From positions 60,224-107,835 of the forward strand of contig LYSW01000029.1 of assembly GCA_001657295.1 (NCBI GenBank): a DNA stretch of 47,612 nucleotides. Direction: 5' to 3'. The first letter of the stretch is position 1. Each line of letters opens with the position of its first letter. The position numbers were made by a program, and so were the translations under genes. The notes beneath the pieces are model-generated. The model was not told where the DNA came from. It did not search any database and saw only the letters and a program-made list of their open reading frames with translations. Source of the DNA: Oceanicaulis sp. BBD 1991-10. GTDB lineage: Bacteria > Pseudomonadota > Alphaproteobacteria > Caulobacterales > Maricaulaceae. Of this stretch, positions 38,027 to 45,995 are shown piece by piece.

Positions 38027-38040
38027 TGACGTATACGTCA
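38027..38040. promoter_or_regulatory. Perfect palindrome, candidate MerR/LiuR-type operator
   Basis: TGACGTATACGTCA is a perfect 14-base palindrome containing ACGT-AT-ACGT, the type of site proposed for LiuR-like MerR regulators (from memory). It lies 61 bases before the MerR gene and 83 before the SDR gene start, in their shared divergent promoter region. Confidence 0.65.
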
Positions 38041-38045
38041 AGCAA

Positions 38046-38061
38046 CTCTTGTTAACGAGAG
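38046..38061. promoter_or_regulatory. Second, imperfect palindrome in the same divergent region
   Basis: CTCTTGTTAACGAGAG has seven of eight pairs matching, centred on GTTAAC. It is nested within outer GCAACT/AGTTGC arms (38042-38047 and 38064-38069). It overlaps the -35-like element of the MerR gene, a good position for autoregulation. Confidence 0.4.
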
Positions 38062-38077
38062 AAAGTTGCGCTTATCT
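38049..38077 (+). promoter_or_regulatory. Candidate promoter of the MerR-family regulator gene
   Basis: TTGTTA at 38049-38054 and TTATCT at 38072-38077 are separated by 17 bases. This predicts a start point near 38084, a short leader and the AAGGAA ribosome-binding site before the ATG at 38101. Only motif spacing supports it. Confidence 0.4.
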
Positions 38078-38100
38078 GAGGGCGGGGAAGGAATCTGACC

Positions 38101-38505
38101 ATGGCCGACGGCGCGACAGCCCGGGACGAAATCTACGGCATCGCCGAGCTGGCCGAGCGTCATGGCGTGACCCAGCGCACCATTCGCTTCTATGAAGACA
38201 AGGGCCTGATGAGTCCACGCCGGGTGGGCGGCCAACGGGTCTATACCGAGTTTGATTCCAAGCGCTTGGGGCTGATCCTGCGCGCCAAGGCGATCGGCAC
38301 GAAGCTGGCCGACATCAAAACCTTTCTTGAGCTCTATGGCCGCGAAGGTGAAGGCCGGATCCAGCAGCTGGAATTCGTCATCGACATGACGGCCAAGGAG
38401 ATCGCCAAGCTGGAATCCAAGCGCGACCAGATTGACGCCACGCTGGAGGAATTGCGCCTGATCCATGAAGGCTCCAAGGCGCGGCTCGCGAAGCGGCGCG
38501 TTTAG
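38101..38505 (+). CDS. MerR-family transcriptional regulator (LiuR-like), divergent from the atu-like operon
   Basis: This 134-residue protein has an N-terminal MerR winged helix-turn-helix at about residues 12-80: IAELAERHGVTQRTIRFYED, KGLMSPRRVGGQRVYTEFDS, RLGLILRAKAIGTKLADIKT. A C-terminal dimerisation coiled coil follows (EIAKLESKRDQIDATLEELR). There are no cysteines, so metal or redox sensing as in MerR/SoxR is excluded. The layout matches LiuR, which controls branched-chain acyl-CoA degradation genes and is thought to respond to a pathway acyl-CoA. The P. aeruginosa atu cluster is instead controlled by a TetR-type AtuR. AAGGAA precedes the ATG by about nine bases. Confidence 0.92.
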   Translation: MADGATARDEIYGIAELAERHGVTQRTIRFYEDKGLMSPRRVGGQRVYTEFDSKRLGLILRAKAIGTKLADIKTFLELYGREGEGRIQQLEFVIDMTAKEIAKLESKRDQIDATLEELRLIHEGSKARLAKRRV

Positions 38506-38614
38506 CCGCAGCTGGTGGAAATCCGACCGGACCGCCACAACTCCGCCACATCCGCTGACCAGCTTTCACGTTGGAGGATCATGGGCCGCGGCTCCCGCGG
38601 CGCTGGGAGGATGC

Positions 38615-40066
38615 GTGAGATTCGGTCTGATTGCAGGGCTCGGCGCAGCCTTCCTTGCGCTCGGCGGGTGTTCGCAGGACACCGCCGCCGGAGCACGCGA
38701 CGCGGCGACGGTCACCACCGTCTCCATGGAGCCGGCGGCCGTCATGGAACGCTGGGAGAGCGAACTCGGCGGCCGGTATCGCGCCGCCGCGGCGCTGGAG
38801 GAAGCCGAGTTCGTCGAAGCCTGGGACGCGGATCTGGCCTTCTGGCAGGCCGAGCTGGAAGTGACCGGCGCCGGTCCGGTCGATTTTGAACGCACCCGCT
38901 ATGAATGGGCGTTCGGACGGATGCTCTATCCGGTCCTGCACGCCCGCCTGACCGGTCAGCCGCGCGAACAGCCGAGCGAGGGCTATCACGCCTATCTCGA
39001 CAAGATCGAGCTGGAGCGCCCGGACCTCCTGGAGCTTGAGGAATACACCGGCTTCATCGAAACAATGGCGGAGATGAGCGCAGACGAGATCTTCGAGGCG
39101 CCGGATTTCGAAGGCGCGCTCGGCGCGCTCTATCTCGACGCGCGGCTGGCGGCCGCCGAACAGTTCGAAAATGACGCGGTGCGCTGTCATTTGCAGGCCG
39201 GCGTATTTGATTACTGGCTCGAGTCCTTTGACGGCCAGGGCGCCCAGACTCAGCTGCAGGCCTTCGCCCAGGACTGCCCGGGCGAGCGGACCGCGGCGAT
39301 CCTCGCCGCCTTCGCCGAGGAATACTCAATGCAGCAAGGCCGACGCGTTGAAGTCTACAAGACCGTCGAGGGTTATGGCCTTGAGATGCATATATTCCAC
39401 CCGGACGATCACAGCGCCGAAGACGCGCGTCCGGCGGCGCTTCACTTCCATGGCGGAGGCTGGTTTTTCGGCAATTGGACCTGGTGCGGCCCCTGCCGCT
39501 TCTTCAAGGAGCGCGGCCATGTGGTGATCCAGGTGGAGTATCGAGTCCGCGGCCGGTTCCGCACGCGGGCCGGCGACAGTCTGGAGGATGTCGGCGACGC
39601 CGTCGCCTGGGTGCGCGCCAACGCCGACCGGCTTGGCGTCGATCCGGACCGCATCGCCGCCATCGGCTTCTCCGCCGGCGGGCATTTGTCGATGACCTCG
39701 GGGGCTTTGCAGGCGCCGGGCGATCCCCGGCGGCCGGACCTTGTCGCCGCCTTCTCCGGCTGCGCCGCCATGGACGACACCGATTACACGATCCGGATGG
39801 CCGGCGGCATGGAGGAAGCCGTGCGCCTGTCGCCTGTGCGGCTGGACGCTCCCAGCTCTCCGCCGATCTTCTTCGCCAATGCGCGCCGCGACACGGATTG
39901 TGATTTCGCGACCGTCGCTCAATACGCCGCCAATCTAGAAGCCAACGGCAACACCGTCCGGCTTCACGATGGCGGCGAGCGCGGGCATTTCTTCATGCGC
40001 GACCCTGAGGCGGCCGCCGCGGTGCACGCGGATCTTTACGCCTTTCTGGACGCCCAGGGCTGGTGA
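38615..40066 (+). CDS. Lipoprotein alpha/beta hydrolase (HSL/acetyl esterase type), GTG start
   Basis: This 483-residue protein starts at GTG 38615, with GGGAGG four bases upstream. It begins with a lipoprotein signal (FGLIAGLGAAFLALGGC, Cys19). Residues 35-260 are an acidic helical region of unknown fold. The C-terminal half is an alpha/beta hydrolase: HGGGWFFGNWTW (oxyanion, around 279), EYRVRGRFRTRAGDSLEDVG, nucleophile GFSAGGHLSMTSG, aspartate in ANARRDTDCDF and histidine in GERGHFFMRD. Its motif set is close to secreted BD-FAE/acetyl-xylan-esterase-like enzymes. The large N-terminal extension is unusual. It follows the MerR gene by 109 bases and could be expressed separately. Confidence 0.83.
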   Translation: MRFGLIAGLGAAFLALGGCSQDTAAGARDAATVTTVSMEPAAVMERWESELGGRYRAAAALEEAEFVEAWDADLAFWQAELEVTGAGPVDFERTRYEWAFGRMLYPVLHARLTGQPREQPSEGYHAYLDKIELERPDLLELEEYTGFIETMAEMSADEIFEAPDFEGALGALYLDARLAAAEQFENDAVRCHLQAGVFDYWLESFDGQGAQTQLQAFAQDCPGERTAAILAAFAEEYSMQQGRRVEVYKTVEGYGLEMHIFHPDDHSAEDARPAALHFHGGGWFFGNWTWCGPCRFFKERGHVVIQVEYRVRGRFRTRAGDSLEDVGDAVAWVRANADRLGVDPDRIAAIGFSAGGHLSMTSGALQAPGDPRRPDLVAAFSGCAAMDDTDYTIRMAGGMEEAVRLSPVRLDAPSSPPIFFANARRDTDCDFATVAQYAANLEANGNTVRLHDGGERGHFFMRDPEAAAAVHADLYAFLDAQGW

Positions 40067-40085
40067 GCGGCGGCGCGGCGCGATC

Positions 40086-41564
40086 CTAGATCAGCGCGCG
40101 CGAAGCCTCCGCGGCTTCACGGGCGCCCGCCTCGCTGTCGCGCGCCCGGTCGGCGACGCTCTTAAGCTCGTCATCAAGGCGGGAGACCGACCCCGCCGCC
40201 TCCTGAAGATTCCGGGAGATCGAGCTGGTGACCTGCGACTGCTCGGTGACCGCGGCGGCGATAGAGGAGGAGATGTCGTTCACCCGGTTGATGACATCGG
40301 CGACCTCCGCCATCGCAGACACCGCCTCGGTGCTCGCCGCCTGCATGGAGGAGATCTGCTCGCCGATCTCCCCGGTCGCCTTGGCCGTCTGACTGGCCAG
40401 CGTCTTAACTTCGCTGGCGACCACGGCGAAGCCCTTGCCGGCTTCGCCCGCCCGGGCCGCCTCTATGGTCGCGTTGAGCGCCAGAAGATTGGTCTGATCG
40501 GCGATCGAGCTGATCAGCTCGACCACCTCGCCGATCTTCTGCGCGGCGCCGGCCAGCCCGTCGACGACCTCGCGGGTCGCGGCGGTGTGGTTGGCGGCCT
40601 CCGATGACACGCCGCGGGCGGTCTCGACCTGACCGCTGATTTCGCGAATGGACGCGTCCAGCTCTTCCGCACCCGTGGCGACGGCCTGCACATTGCCGGT
40701 CACGCCCTTTGAGGCGTCGGCCGCTTCGCCCGCCTTGGCGCTCGCCTCGGAAATGGCTGATGCGATGGCCTGCAGGCGGGTGTTCAGGTTCGCCTGCGCC
40801 GCCTCGCGGCGCTCGCGCCCCTGGATTTCATCGGTGATGTCGACGGCGTATTTCACCACGCGCACGACCTGACCTTCATGATTGGTCATCGGCGAATAGA
40901 TGGCGCGGATCCAGAGCGGCGCGCCTGATTTGCGGACCCGCTTATACTCGCCCGTGAAAAACTCGCCGCCCGCCAGCCGGCTCCAGAAGGCTTTGTATTC
41001 GGCGCTCTTTGCAAATTCGGGCTCGCAGAACATGCGGTGGTGACGGCCGATGATGTCCTCGGCCGCATATTCTGCGGCGGCGAGGAAGTTGGCGTTCGCC
41101 TGCAGGATCTCGCCCTCCGGGGTGAATTCGATCACCGCGAACGCCCGGTCGGACGCCAGCAGCCGCGCCTTCAGGAGCGCTTCCTCCGCGACTTCCCGCG
41201 TGACGTCGACGGCATGCTTGACGATCTTCTCGACCTGGCCGGCGCGATTGGTGACCGGGGTGTAGCTGGCGCGGATCCACAAATCCTCGCCGGACTTCTT
41301 GACGCGCCGGCACTGCGCCGACTGGAACTCGCCTTTGGCCAGCGACGTCCAGAAGGCGGCGTAGGCGTCGCTGTCGCGGTCTTCGGCCGGCATGAAGATG
41401 CGGTGATGGCGGCCCTTGATCTCGTCAAGGCGGTATCCGGTGGCCGCGAGGAAATTCGCATTGGCCGTCCGGATCGAACCGTCCGGATCAAATTCGATCA
41501 CCGCATGATGGCGCGCCAGCGAGTCGACCAAGCGCCCGTCGGCGCCTTCGTGAAATCCAAGCAT
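40086..41564 (-). CDS. Soluble methyl-accepting chemotaxis protein with two PAS domains (BdlA/Aer-like)
   Basis: This 492-residue protein lacks membrane helices and HAMP. Two tandem PAS-PAC units span about residues 12-125 and 135-250. They are near-duplicates: each contains N-A-N-F-L-A-A, GRHHR(I/M)F, KSG..LWIRA.Y(T/S)P and V(K/V)..AVD(V/I)T. The signalling domain at about 290-490 has the conserved hairpin tip [20 protein letters not shown], then [22 protein letters not shown]. It should couple to CheA/CheW in a cytoplasmic cluster and sense redox, oxygen or a metabolite through PAS. There is no C-terminal CheR-docking pentapeptide. No che genes are near, so it is an orphan receptor. Confidence 0.92.
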   Translation of the reverse strand: MLGFHEGADGRLVDSLARHHAVIEFDPDGSIRTANANFLAATGYRLDEIKGRHHRIFMPAEDRDSDAYAAFWTSLAKGEFQSAQCRRVKKSGEDLWIRASYTPVTNRAGQVEKIVKHAVDVTREVAEEALLKARLLASDRAFAVIEFTPEGEILQANANFLAAAEYAAEDIIGRHHRMFCEPEFAKSAEYKAFWSRLAGGEFFTGEYKRVRKSGAPLWIRAIYSPMTNHEGQVVRVVKYAVDITDEIQGRERREAAQANLNTRLQAIASAISEASAKAGEAADASKGVTGNVQAVATGAEELDASIREISGQVETARGVSSEAANHTAATREVVDGLAGAAQKIGEVVELISSIADQTNLLALNATIEAARAGEAGKGFAVVASEVKTLASQTAKATGEIGEQISSMQAASTEAVSAMAEVADVINRVNDISSSIAAAVTEQSQVTSSISRNLQEAAGSVSRLDDELKSVADRARDSEAGAREAAEASRALI

Positions 41565-41714
41565 GTATGAGCCTCAGGCAACAAAAAACGCAACAGAAAC
41601 GCGCCTAAGGAGCCCGGGTAAGGTTAACCTCTGATGACCCTAAAAACCGCAAAAAAAATACGCCTAGCAGGACGCGAGCGCGTTCGCGCAAAGATTTCAA
41701 TCGATCAGCAAGAC

Positions 41715-42350
41715 TTATCCGGACGCGCACGCTGAACGCGTTTCGGCGATCTTGATGGCGCTGCGAATGGCCTCATCGATCGTCATCTCGGTCGTGTCGA
41801 GCGCGATCGCGTCTTCGGCGCAAATCATCGGGGCGTCCGCGCGCGCCGCGTCGCGCGCATCGCGCTGGCGCAACTGACCCAGAATGTCGTCATAGCGCCA
41901 CTGCTCGCCCCGGCTGGTCAGCTCGGCGTGCCGGCGCCAGGCCCGCGCCTCCTCGCTCGCGGTGACGAAGAGCTTCACGTCCGCATCCGGGGCGATGACC
42001 GTGCCGATATCGCGCCCGTCCAGAACCGCGCCGCCGGGTTGGTGGGCGAAATTGCGCTGAAGCTCCAGAAGAGCGGCGCGCACGCCGGGGTGCGCGCTGA
42101 CGACGCTGGCGGCTGACCCGGCGCCGGCGGTGCGGATCTTGGCTTCGTCAATCGCTGCGGCGTCAAGGCCCCGGGCCGCGGCTTCAGCCGCAGCGGCGTC
42201 TTCCGGCGGGATGCCGGCCTCCAGCATGGCGACGGCGACGCCGCGATACAGCGTTCCCGTGTCCAGATGCGGCAGGCCGAAGCGGGCGGCGAGCGCCCGG
42301 GCGATCGTGCCTTTACCGGAGGCGAGCGGGCCGTCGACGGCGATGATCAT
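41715..42350 (-). CDS. cmk: Cytidylate kinase
   Basis: This 211-residue P-loop NMP kinase has Walker A in AVDGPLASGKGTIARAL (GPLASGKGT; Leu replaces the common Ala), FGLPHLDTGTLYRGVA and the CMP-binding LDGRDIGTVIAPDA. The basic lid loop is RAWRRHAELTSRG. It phosphorylates CMP and dCMP. It lies eight bases after yebC, with no strong Shine-Dalgarno of its own. In many alphaproteobacteria cmk is instead next to aroA or rpsA, so this neighbourhood is less usual. Confidence 0.95.
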   Translation of the reverse strand: MIIAVDGPLASGKGTIARALAARFGLPHLDTGTLYRGVAVAMLEAGIPPEDAAAAEAAARGLDAAAIDEAKIRTAGAGSAASVVSAHPGVRAALLELQRNFAHQPGGAVLDGRDIGTVIAPDADVKLFVTASEEARAWRRHAELTSRGEQWRYDDILGQLRQRDARDAARADAPMICAEDAIALDTTEMTIDEAIRSAIKIAETRSACASG

Positions 42351-42358
42351 GGCGGCGC

Positions 42359-43132
42359 TTAGCCGTCGACCTTCGCCATCTCTTCATCCGAGATGTCGAA
42401 ATTGCTGAAGACCTGGCTGACATCATCGAGGTCCTCCAGCGCTTCAAGAAGCTTGAGCACGGTGGAGACCTTGTCGCCTTCCACGGAGATGAGGTTTTGG
42501 GGTTTCCAGATGATGTTGGCCGCCTTGGCCTCGCCGAACTGCTCCTGCAGCGCGGAGGAGACCTCCGCGAGATCTTCGCGCGCGCAGTAGATCACATGCT
42601 CCGGCGCCGGCTCGTCGTCATCGTCGACCAGGTCTTCCCGGGCCACGTCCTCGGCGCCGGCCTCGATCGCCGCCTCGAACACGGTCTCCTCATCGGCGAC
42701 CGAAACCGGGAAGCGGATCTCGCCGACCTGGTCGAACATGAAGCTGACCGACCCCGTCTCGCCGAGATTGCCGCCATTCTTGGAAAAGGCGGTGCGCACC
42801 TCGGCGGCGGCGCGGTTCTTATTGTCGGTGGAGGCCTCCACGATCAGGCCGATGCCGGCCGGGCCGAAACCCTCATAGCGGATCTCGAAATACTCTTCGA
42901 CATCACCGCCGGCGGCCTTTTTGATGGCGCGCTCGATATTGTCCTTGGGCATGGACTGGCCTTTGGCGTTCGACACCGCCAAGCGCAGCCGCGGATTCAT
43001 GTCCGGATCGGGTCCGCCCATCTTCACCGCGACCATGATCTCCTTGGACAAGCGCGAGAACAGCTTTGCGCGCGCCTTATCCTGGCGTCCCTTGCGGTGC
43101 TGGATATTCGCCCATTTTGAGTGGCCGGCCAT
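42359..43132 (-). CDS. yebC: YebC/PmpR-family protein
   Basis: This 257-residue protein matches YebC throughout: [20 protein letters not shown] at the N-terminus, [39 protein letters not shown] and [17 protein letters not shown]. Family members have been described both as transcriptional regulators (PmpR) and, more recently, as factors relieving ribosome stalling at proline stretches. Its position upstream of cmk suggests a small housekeeping operon. The promoter region is shared with divergent kdsB and contains a perfect palindrome. Confidence 0.95.
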   Translation of the reverse strand: MAGHSKWANIQHRKGRQDKARAKLFSRLSKEIMVAVKMGGPDPDMNPRLRLAVSNAKGQSMPKDNIERAIKKAAGGDVEEYFEIRYEGFGPAGIGLIVEASTDNKNRAAAEVRTAFSKNGGNLGETGSVSFMFDQVGEIRFPVSVADEETVFEAAIEAGAEDVAREDLVDDDDEPAPEHVIYCAREDLAEVSSALQEQFGEAKAANIIWKPQNLISVEGDKVSTVLKLLEALEDLDDVSQVFSNFDISDEEMAKVDG

Positions 43133-43182
43133 GGCGTGAAGCCTCCCGTGTGACGTGAGCGGATTGACCGCTTCGGACCCGA

Positions 43183-43202
43183 TTAGAAGGCGGGCCTTCT
43201 AA
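43183..43202. promoter_or_regulatory. Perfect palindrome in the yebC-kdsB divergent promoter region
   Basis: TTAGAAGGC-GG-GCCTTCTAA is a nine-base perfect inverted repeat, 50 bases from the yebC start and 100 from the kdsB start. A small GGGC-AAA-GCCC hairpin follows at about 43217-43227. No T-run follows, so a protein-binding site is likelier than a terminator. Confidence 0.45.
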
Positions 43203-43302
43203 CAAAGGAATGGGCCAAGGGCAAAGCCCGCCACTGAAGCGCTTTGCGCTCAGGGGTCCGCCATGGCATGAGAGCCCCGAATAAGCGCCAGGACTCACCT
43301 CC

Positions 43303-44079
43303 ATGACCGTCATCGCCGTCATTCCCGCCCGCTACGGGTCGACCCGATTTCCCGGCAAGCCTTTGCATGCGATCGCCGGCGTGCCCATGGTCGAGCGCGT
43401 GCACCGGCTCGCCGCTGCGGCGCCGTCCGTCGAGCGCGTCCTGGTCGCCACCGATGACGATCGGATCGTCCGGGCCGTTCAAGCCTTTGGCGGCGAGGCG
43501 ATTTTAACGCCGGCCGCTTGCCGCAACGGGACCGAGCGCGCCTTTGAAGCGGTGAAGGATTTCGCGGCCGAGGACGACGTCATCGTCAATCTGCAAGGCG
43601 ACGCGCCCTTAACCCCGCCCTGGGTCATCGACGCGGCGGCCGCGGCGATGGCTGACGACCCTGAACTGCCGCTCGCCACGCCGGCCGTGGCTTTGAGCGA
43701 AGACGCCTACGCCAAGCTCGCCTCCGCCAAGGCCGCCGGCGAGGTCGGCGGGACCACCGTCGTTTTCGACAAGCATTTGAACGCCCTTTATTTCTCCAAG
43801 GCCGTGATCCCCTATCGTCGGGAAGACGCCGGCGTCGCCGTACACAAGCATATCGGGCTGTACGCCTACCGGTTCGCCACTCTGAAGACGCTGGTCGCGC
43901 TCGAGCCCAGCCCGTTGGAGCGAACCGAAAGCCTGGAGCAATTGCGCGCGTTGGAGAACGGCATCCCGATCCGCATCGTGCTGACCGACTATCGCGGCCG
44001 CACGCCCTGGAGCGTCGACAGCCCGCGCGACGCCCGGATCGCCGCGGACATCATCGAACGCGAAGGGGAGATTGTTTAA
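43303..44079 (+). CDS. kdsB: 3-deoxy-manno-octulosonate cytidylyltransferase (CMP-Kdo synthetase)
   Basis: This 258-residue protein opens with the nucleotidyltransferase loop VIAVIPARYGSTRFPGKPL. Further marks are RVLVATDDDRIVRA, NGTERAFEA, the metal site NLQGDAPL and the second aspartate in WSVDSPRDARI. KdsB activates Kdo as CMP-Kdo for lipopolysaccharide or capsule. The usual QGDEP is QGDAP here, and SGTDR is NGTER, so a related ulosonic acid is possible as substrate. AGGA lies nine bases before the ATG. It is followed after three bases by a histidine phosphatase gene and then polysaccharide genes. Confidence 0.9.
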   Translation: MTVIAVIPARYGSTRFPGKPLHAIAGVPMVERVHRLAAAAPSVERVLVATDDDRIVRAVQAFGGEAILTPAACRNGTERAFEAVKDFAAEDDVIVNLQGDAPLTPPWVIDAAAAAMADDPELPLATPAVALSEDAYAKLASAKAAGEVGGTTVVFDKHLNALYFSKAVIPYRREDAGVAVHKHIGLYAYRFATLKTLVALEPSPLERTESLEQLRALENGIPIRIVLTDYRGRTPWSVDSPRDARIAADIIEREGEIV

Positions 44080-44082
44080 ACA

Positions 44083-44724
44083 ATGCTGCTCATCCTCGCC
44101 CGTCACGGCAATACTTTCGGCCCCGGCGACACCCCGGTCTGGGTGGGCGCGAACGAAGATCTGCCGCTCGTCGAAAAAGGCCTTGAGCAATCGCGCGAAA
44201 TCGGCCGGGCCCTGCGTGACGCCGGCGTCGTGCCGGACCGGATCATCGCCGGCCCCTTAAAGCGGACCCGCATCGGCGCGGAGCTGGCCGGTGAAATGTG
44301 CGGGTTTTCCGGTGAGATCGAAATCGATGACCGGCTGCGCGAAATCGATTACGGGGTCTGGGGCGGCAAGTCCGACACGCAAATCACCGAGCAATGGGGC
44401 GATGAAGCCGTCGCCCAGTGGCGAGAGCGCTCCATCCCGCCCAGCGGGGCCGGCTGGTCCCCTTCGCCCGCGGCGCTCGCCGCCAACGCCCGGTCGGTGC
44501 TCGACGCGGCGTCCCGGGACCGCAGCCCGGACACCGTCGTTCTGATCGTCACCTCGAACGGCGTCCTGCGCTATTTTCATACGCTTCTGGCGGGCCCGGG
44601 CGCTCCTGAATCCGAAGCGAAAGTGAAGACCGGCCATATCGGCGCGGCGCGAATCGAGGCGTCAGGGGCGCGCCTGCTGTTCTGGAATCAGACGCCTGGA
44701 TCGCCTGGAGCTGCGCTGGCATGA
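44083..44724 (+). CDS. Histidine phosphatase family protein
   Basis: This 213-residue protein carries the phosphoglycerate-mutase-like catalytic signature LARHGNTFGPGD (RHG), the second arginine in AGPLKRTRIGAEL, the acid/base region LREIDYGVWGGKSD, and the C-terminal histidine-equivalent region LIVTSNGVLRYF, in which the usual His is Asn. That last change (SNG for SHG) may lower activity. It lies between kdsB and an O-antigen polymerase-like gene whose ATG overlaps its stop by four bases. A role in sugar-phosphate handling for the polysaccharide locus is an inference. Confidence 0.85.
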   Translation: MLLILARHGNTFGPGDTPVWVGANEDLPLVEKGLEQSREIGRALRDAGVVPDRIIAGPLKRTRIGAELAGEMCGFSGEIEIDDRLREIDYGVWGGKSDTQITEQWGDEAVAQWRERSIPPSGAGWSPSPAALAANARSVLDAASRDRSPDTVVLIVTSNGVLRYFHTLLAGPGAPESEAKVKTGHIGAARIEASGARLLFWNQTPGSPGAALA

Positions 44725-45926
44725 GCCGTTGGCTGCGCCTTTATGAATCGGTGATCGTGCGCACGCTGATCGTCTTGAGCTTCGTGATGATCGGGGCCGG
44801 CGGCCTCGGCATGGCGGCCACGACCGGCTTCATCGGATTGCTTCTGCTGCCGATCATTGCGATTGCGGCGATTCGAGCCGGCCTGTCGGAACCGGCGCCG
44901 ATCCTGTTTCTCGCAGCGGCCGTCGCCTGGGCGGGGATCAGCCTGTCCTGGTCGCCCTATGACCGCCCGGATCAGGCTTTAAAGCTCAGTCTGCTGAGCC
45001 CGCTCTTCGTTCTCGCGCCCTTCGCGCTCTCCCGCTTCAGCGAAAGCCGCAAAGATTCGCTGTTTCGCTGGCTGAGCGCGTGCGCCGTCATTTTGGCGCT
45101 CTTCTTCTTGTTCGAAGCCGCGTCAAACTCGCTGATCACGCGTATGTTGAAGCTTCACATCGACGGCGCGGCAGCGTCCGAACAGGCTCAAATTCTCGCC
45201 GATCGCGTTCTGGGGCGCGGCGTCAGCGCGTATCTGATGGTTCTGGGCCCCGCGGCGTTCGGGCTCTGGGCCTTGGGCGGCGGCGTCAGGCGCGCCGCGG
45301 CCCTGCTGCTGTTTCTCGCCGGCGCGCTGGGGTCGGTCTCCTTCGGCATCGAAGCCAATTTCCTGGCGCTTTGCGCGGCGACCGTCGCCGCTCTTCTTGC
45401 GTGGCGCTTTCCATATTCCACGCTGCAGATCGGACTGGTGACCGGCGCGGGCATGATCATCGCCGCGCCGCTTTTGATGGGCGCGGTGATATCGCTGCTC
45501 CCCCCCGCGATGCTCGACGCCTTGCCGCTGTCCTGGGCGATGCGGATCGAAATCTGGCGTTTCGCAATGGAGAATATCGCGCTCGCGCCGGTTTTCGGAC
45601 ACGGGCTCGACGCCAGCCGGGTGATCAGCGATGTCGCGGTGCTTCGGGGGGAAAGCTTCGACCGGCTGCCGCTGCACGCTCACAATGCCGGGCTGACGAT
45701 CTGGCTGGAGACCGGGGCGGTCGGCGCCCTCTTGTTCGGCGGCGTGCTGGTCGCGCTCAGCCAGGCGATCGGGCGAATCCGGATCAGCCGCGTTCAGGCC
45801 GCCAGCATCGCCTTCACGGCCGTCGTCTTTTTCACAACCGTCCTGGTGGGATCGGGCGTCTGGCAGGAATGGCTGCACGGCGCGCTGGCCTTCGCGATCG
45901 GCGCGGCGCTGCTGATCCGGCGCTGA
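44721..45926 (+). CDS. O-antigen ligase/polymerase-like membrane protein (Wzy_C/WaaL family)
   Basis: This 401-residue protein has about ten predicted membrane helices. Between late helices a large loop carries the Wzy_C/WaaL-type motif LPLHAHNAGLTIWLETGAVG, preceded by FGHGLDASRVISD. That loop, with its conserved His and Arg residues, is the periplasmic active site that transfers or polymerises undecaprenyl-linked glycans. Ligase and polymerase cannot be told apart from sequence. The ATG overlaps the phosphatase stop. The next gene is an initiating sugar-phosphate transferase, which supports a role in surface polysaccharide assembly. Confidence 0.87.
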   Translation: MSRWLRLYESVIVRTLIVLSFVMIGAGGLGMAATTGFIGLLLLPIIAIAAIRAGLSEPAPILFLAAAVAWAGISLSWSPYDRPDQALKLSLLSPLFVLAPFALSRFSESRKDSLFRWLSACAVILALFFLFEAASNSLITRMLKLHIDGAAASEQAQILADRVLGRGVSAYLMVLGPAAFGLWALGGGVRRAAALLLFLAGALGSVSFGIEANFLALCAATVAALLAWRFPYSTLQIGLVTGAGMIIAAPLLMGAVISLLPPAMLDALPLSWAMRIEIWRFAMENIALAPVFGHGLDASRVISDVAVLRGESFDRLPLHAHNAGLTIWLETGAVGALLFGGVLVALSQAIGRIRISRVQAASIAFTAVVFFTTVLVGSGVWQEWLHGALAFAIGAALLIRR

Positions 45927-45995
45927 CGGCGCGGGACTTGCAACACGGGCCCTCGAAACGGACGCAGAATGCGGTCCGTCGAGCCGGAGCCCCCT

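Noticed and set aside
41640-41690. A-tract with CGCGA/TCGCG arms as a terminator for cmk on the minus strand
   Set aside because: The T-run lies 14 bases away from a five-base stem, which is too weak to call.
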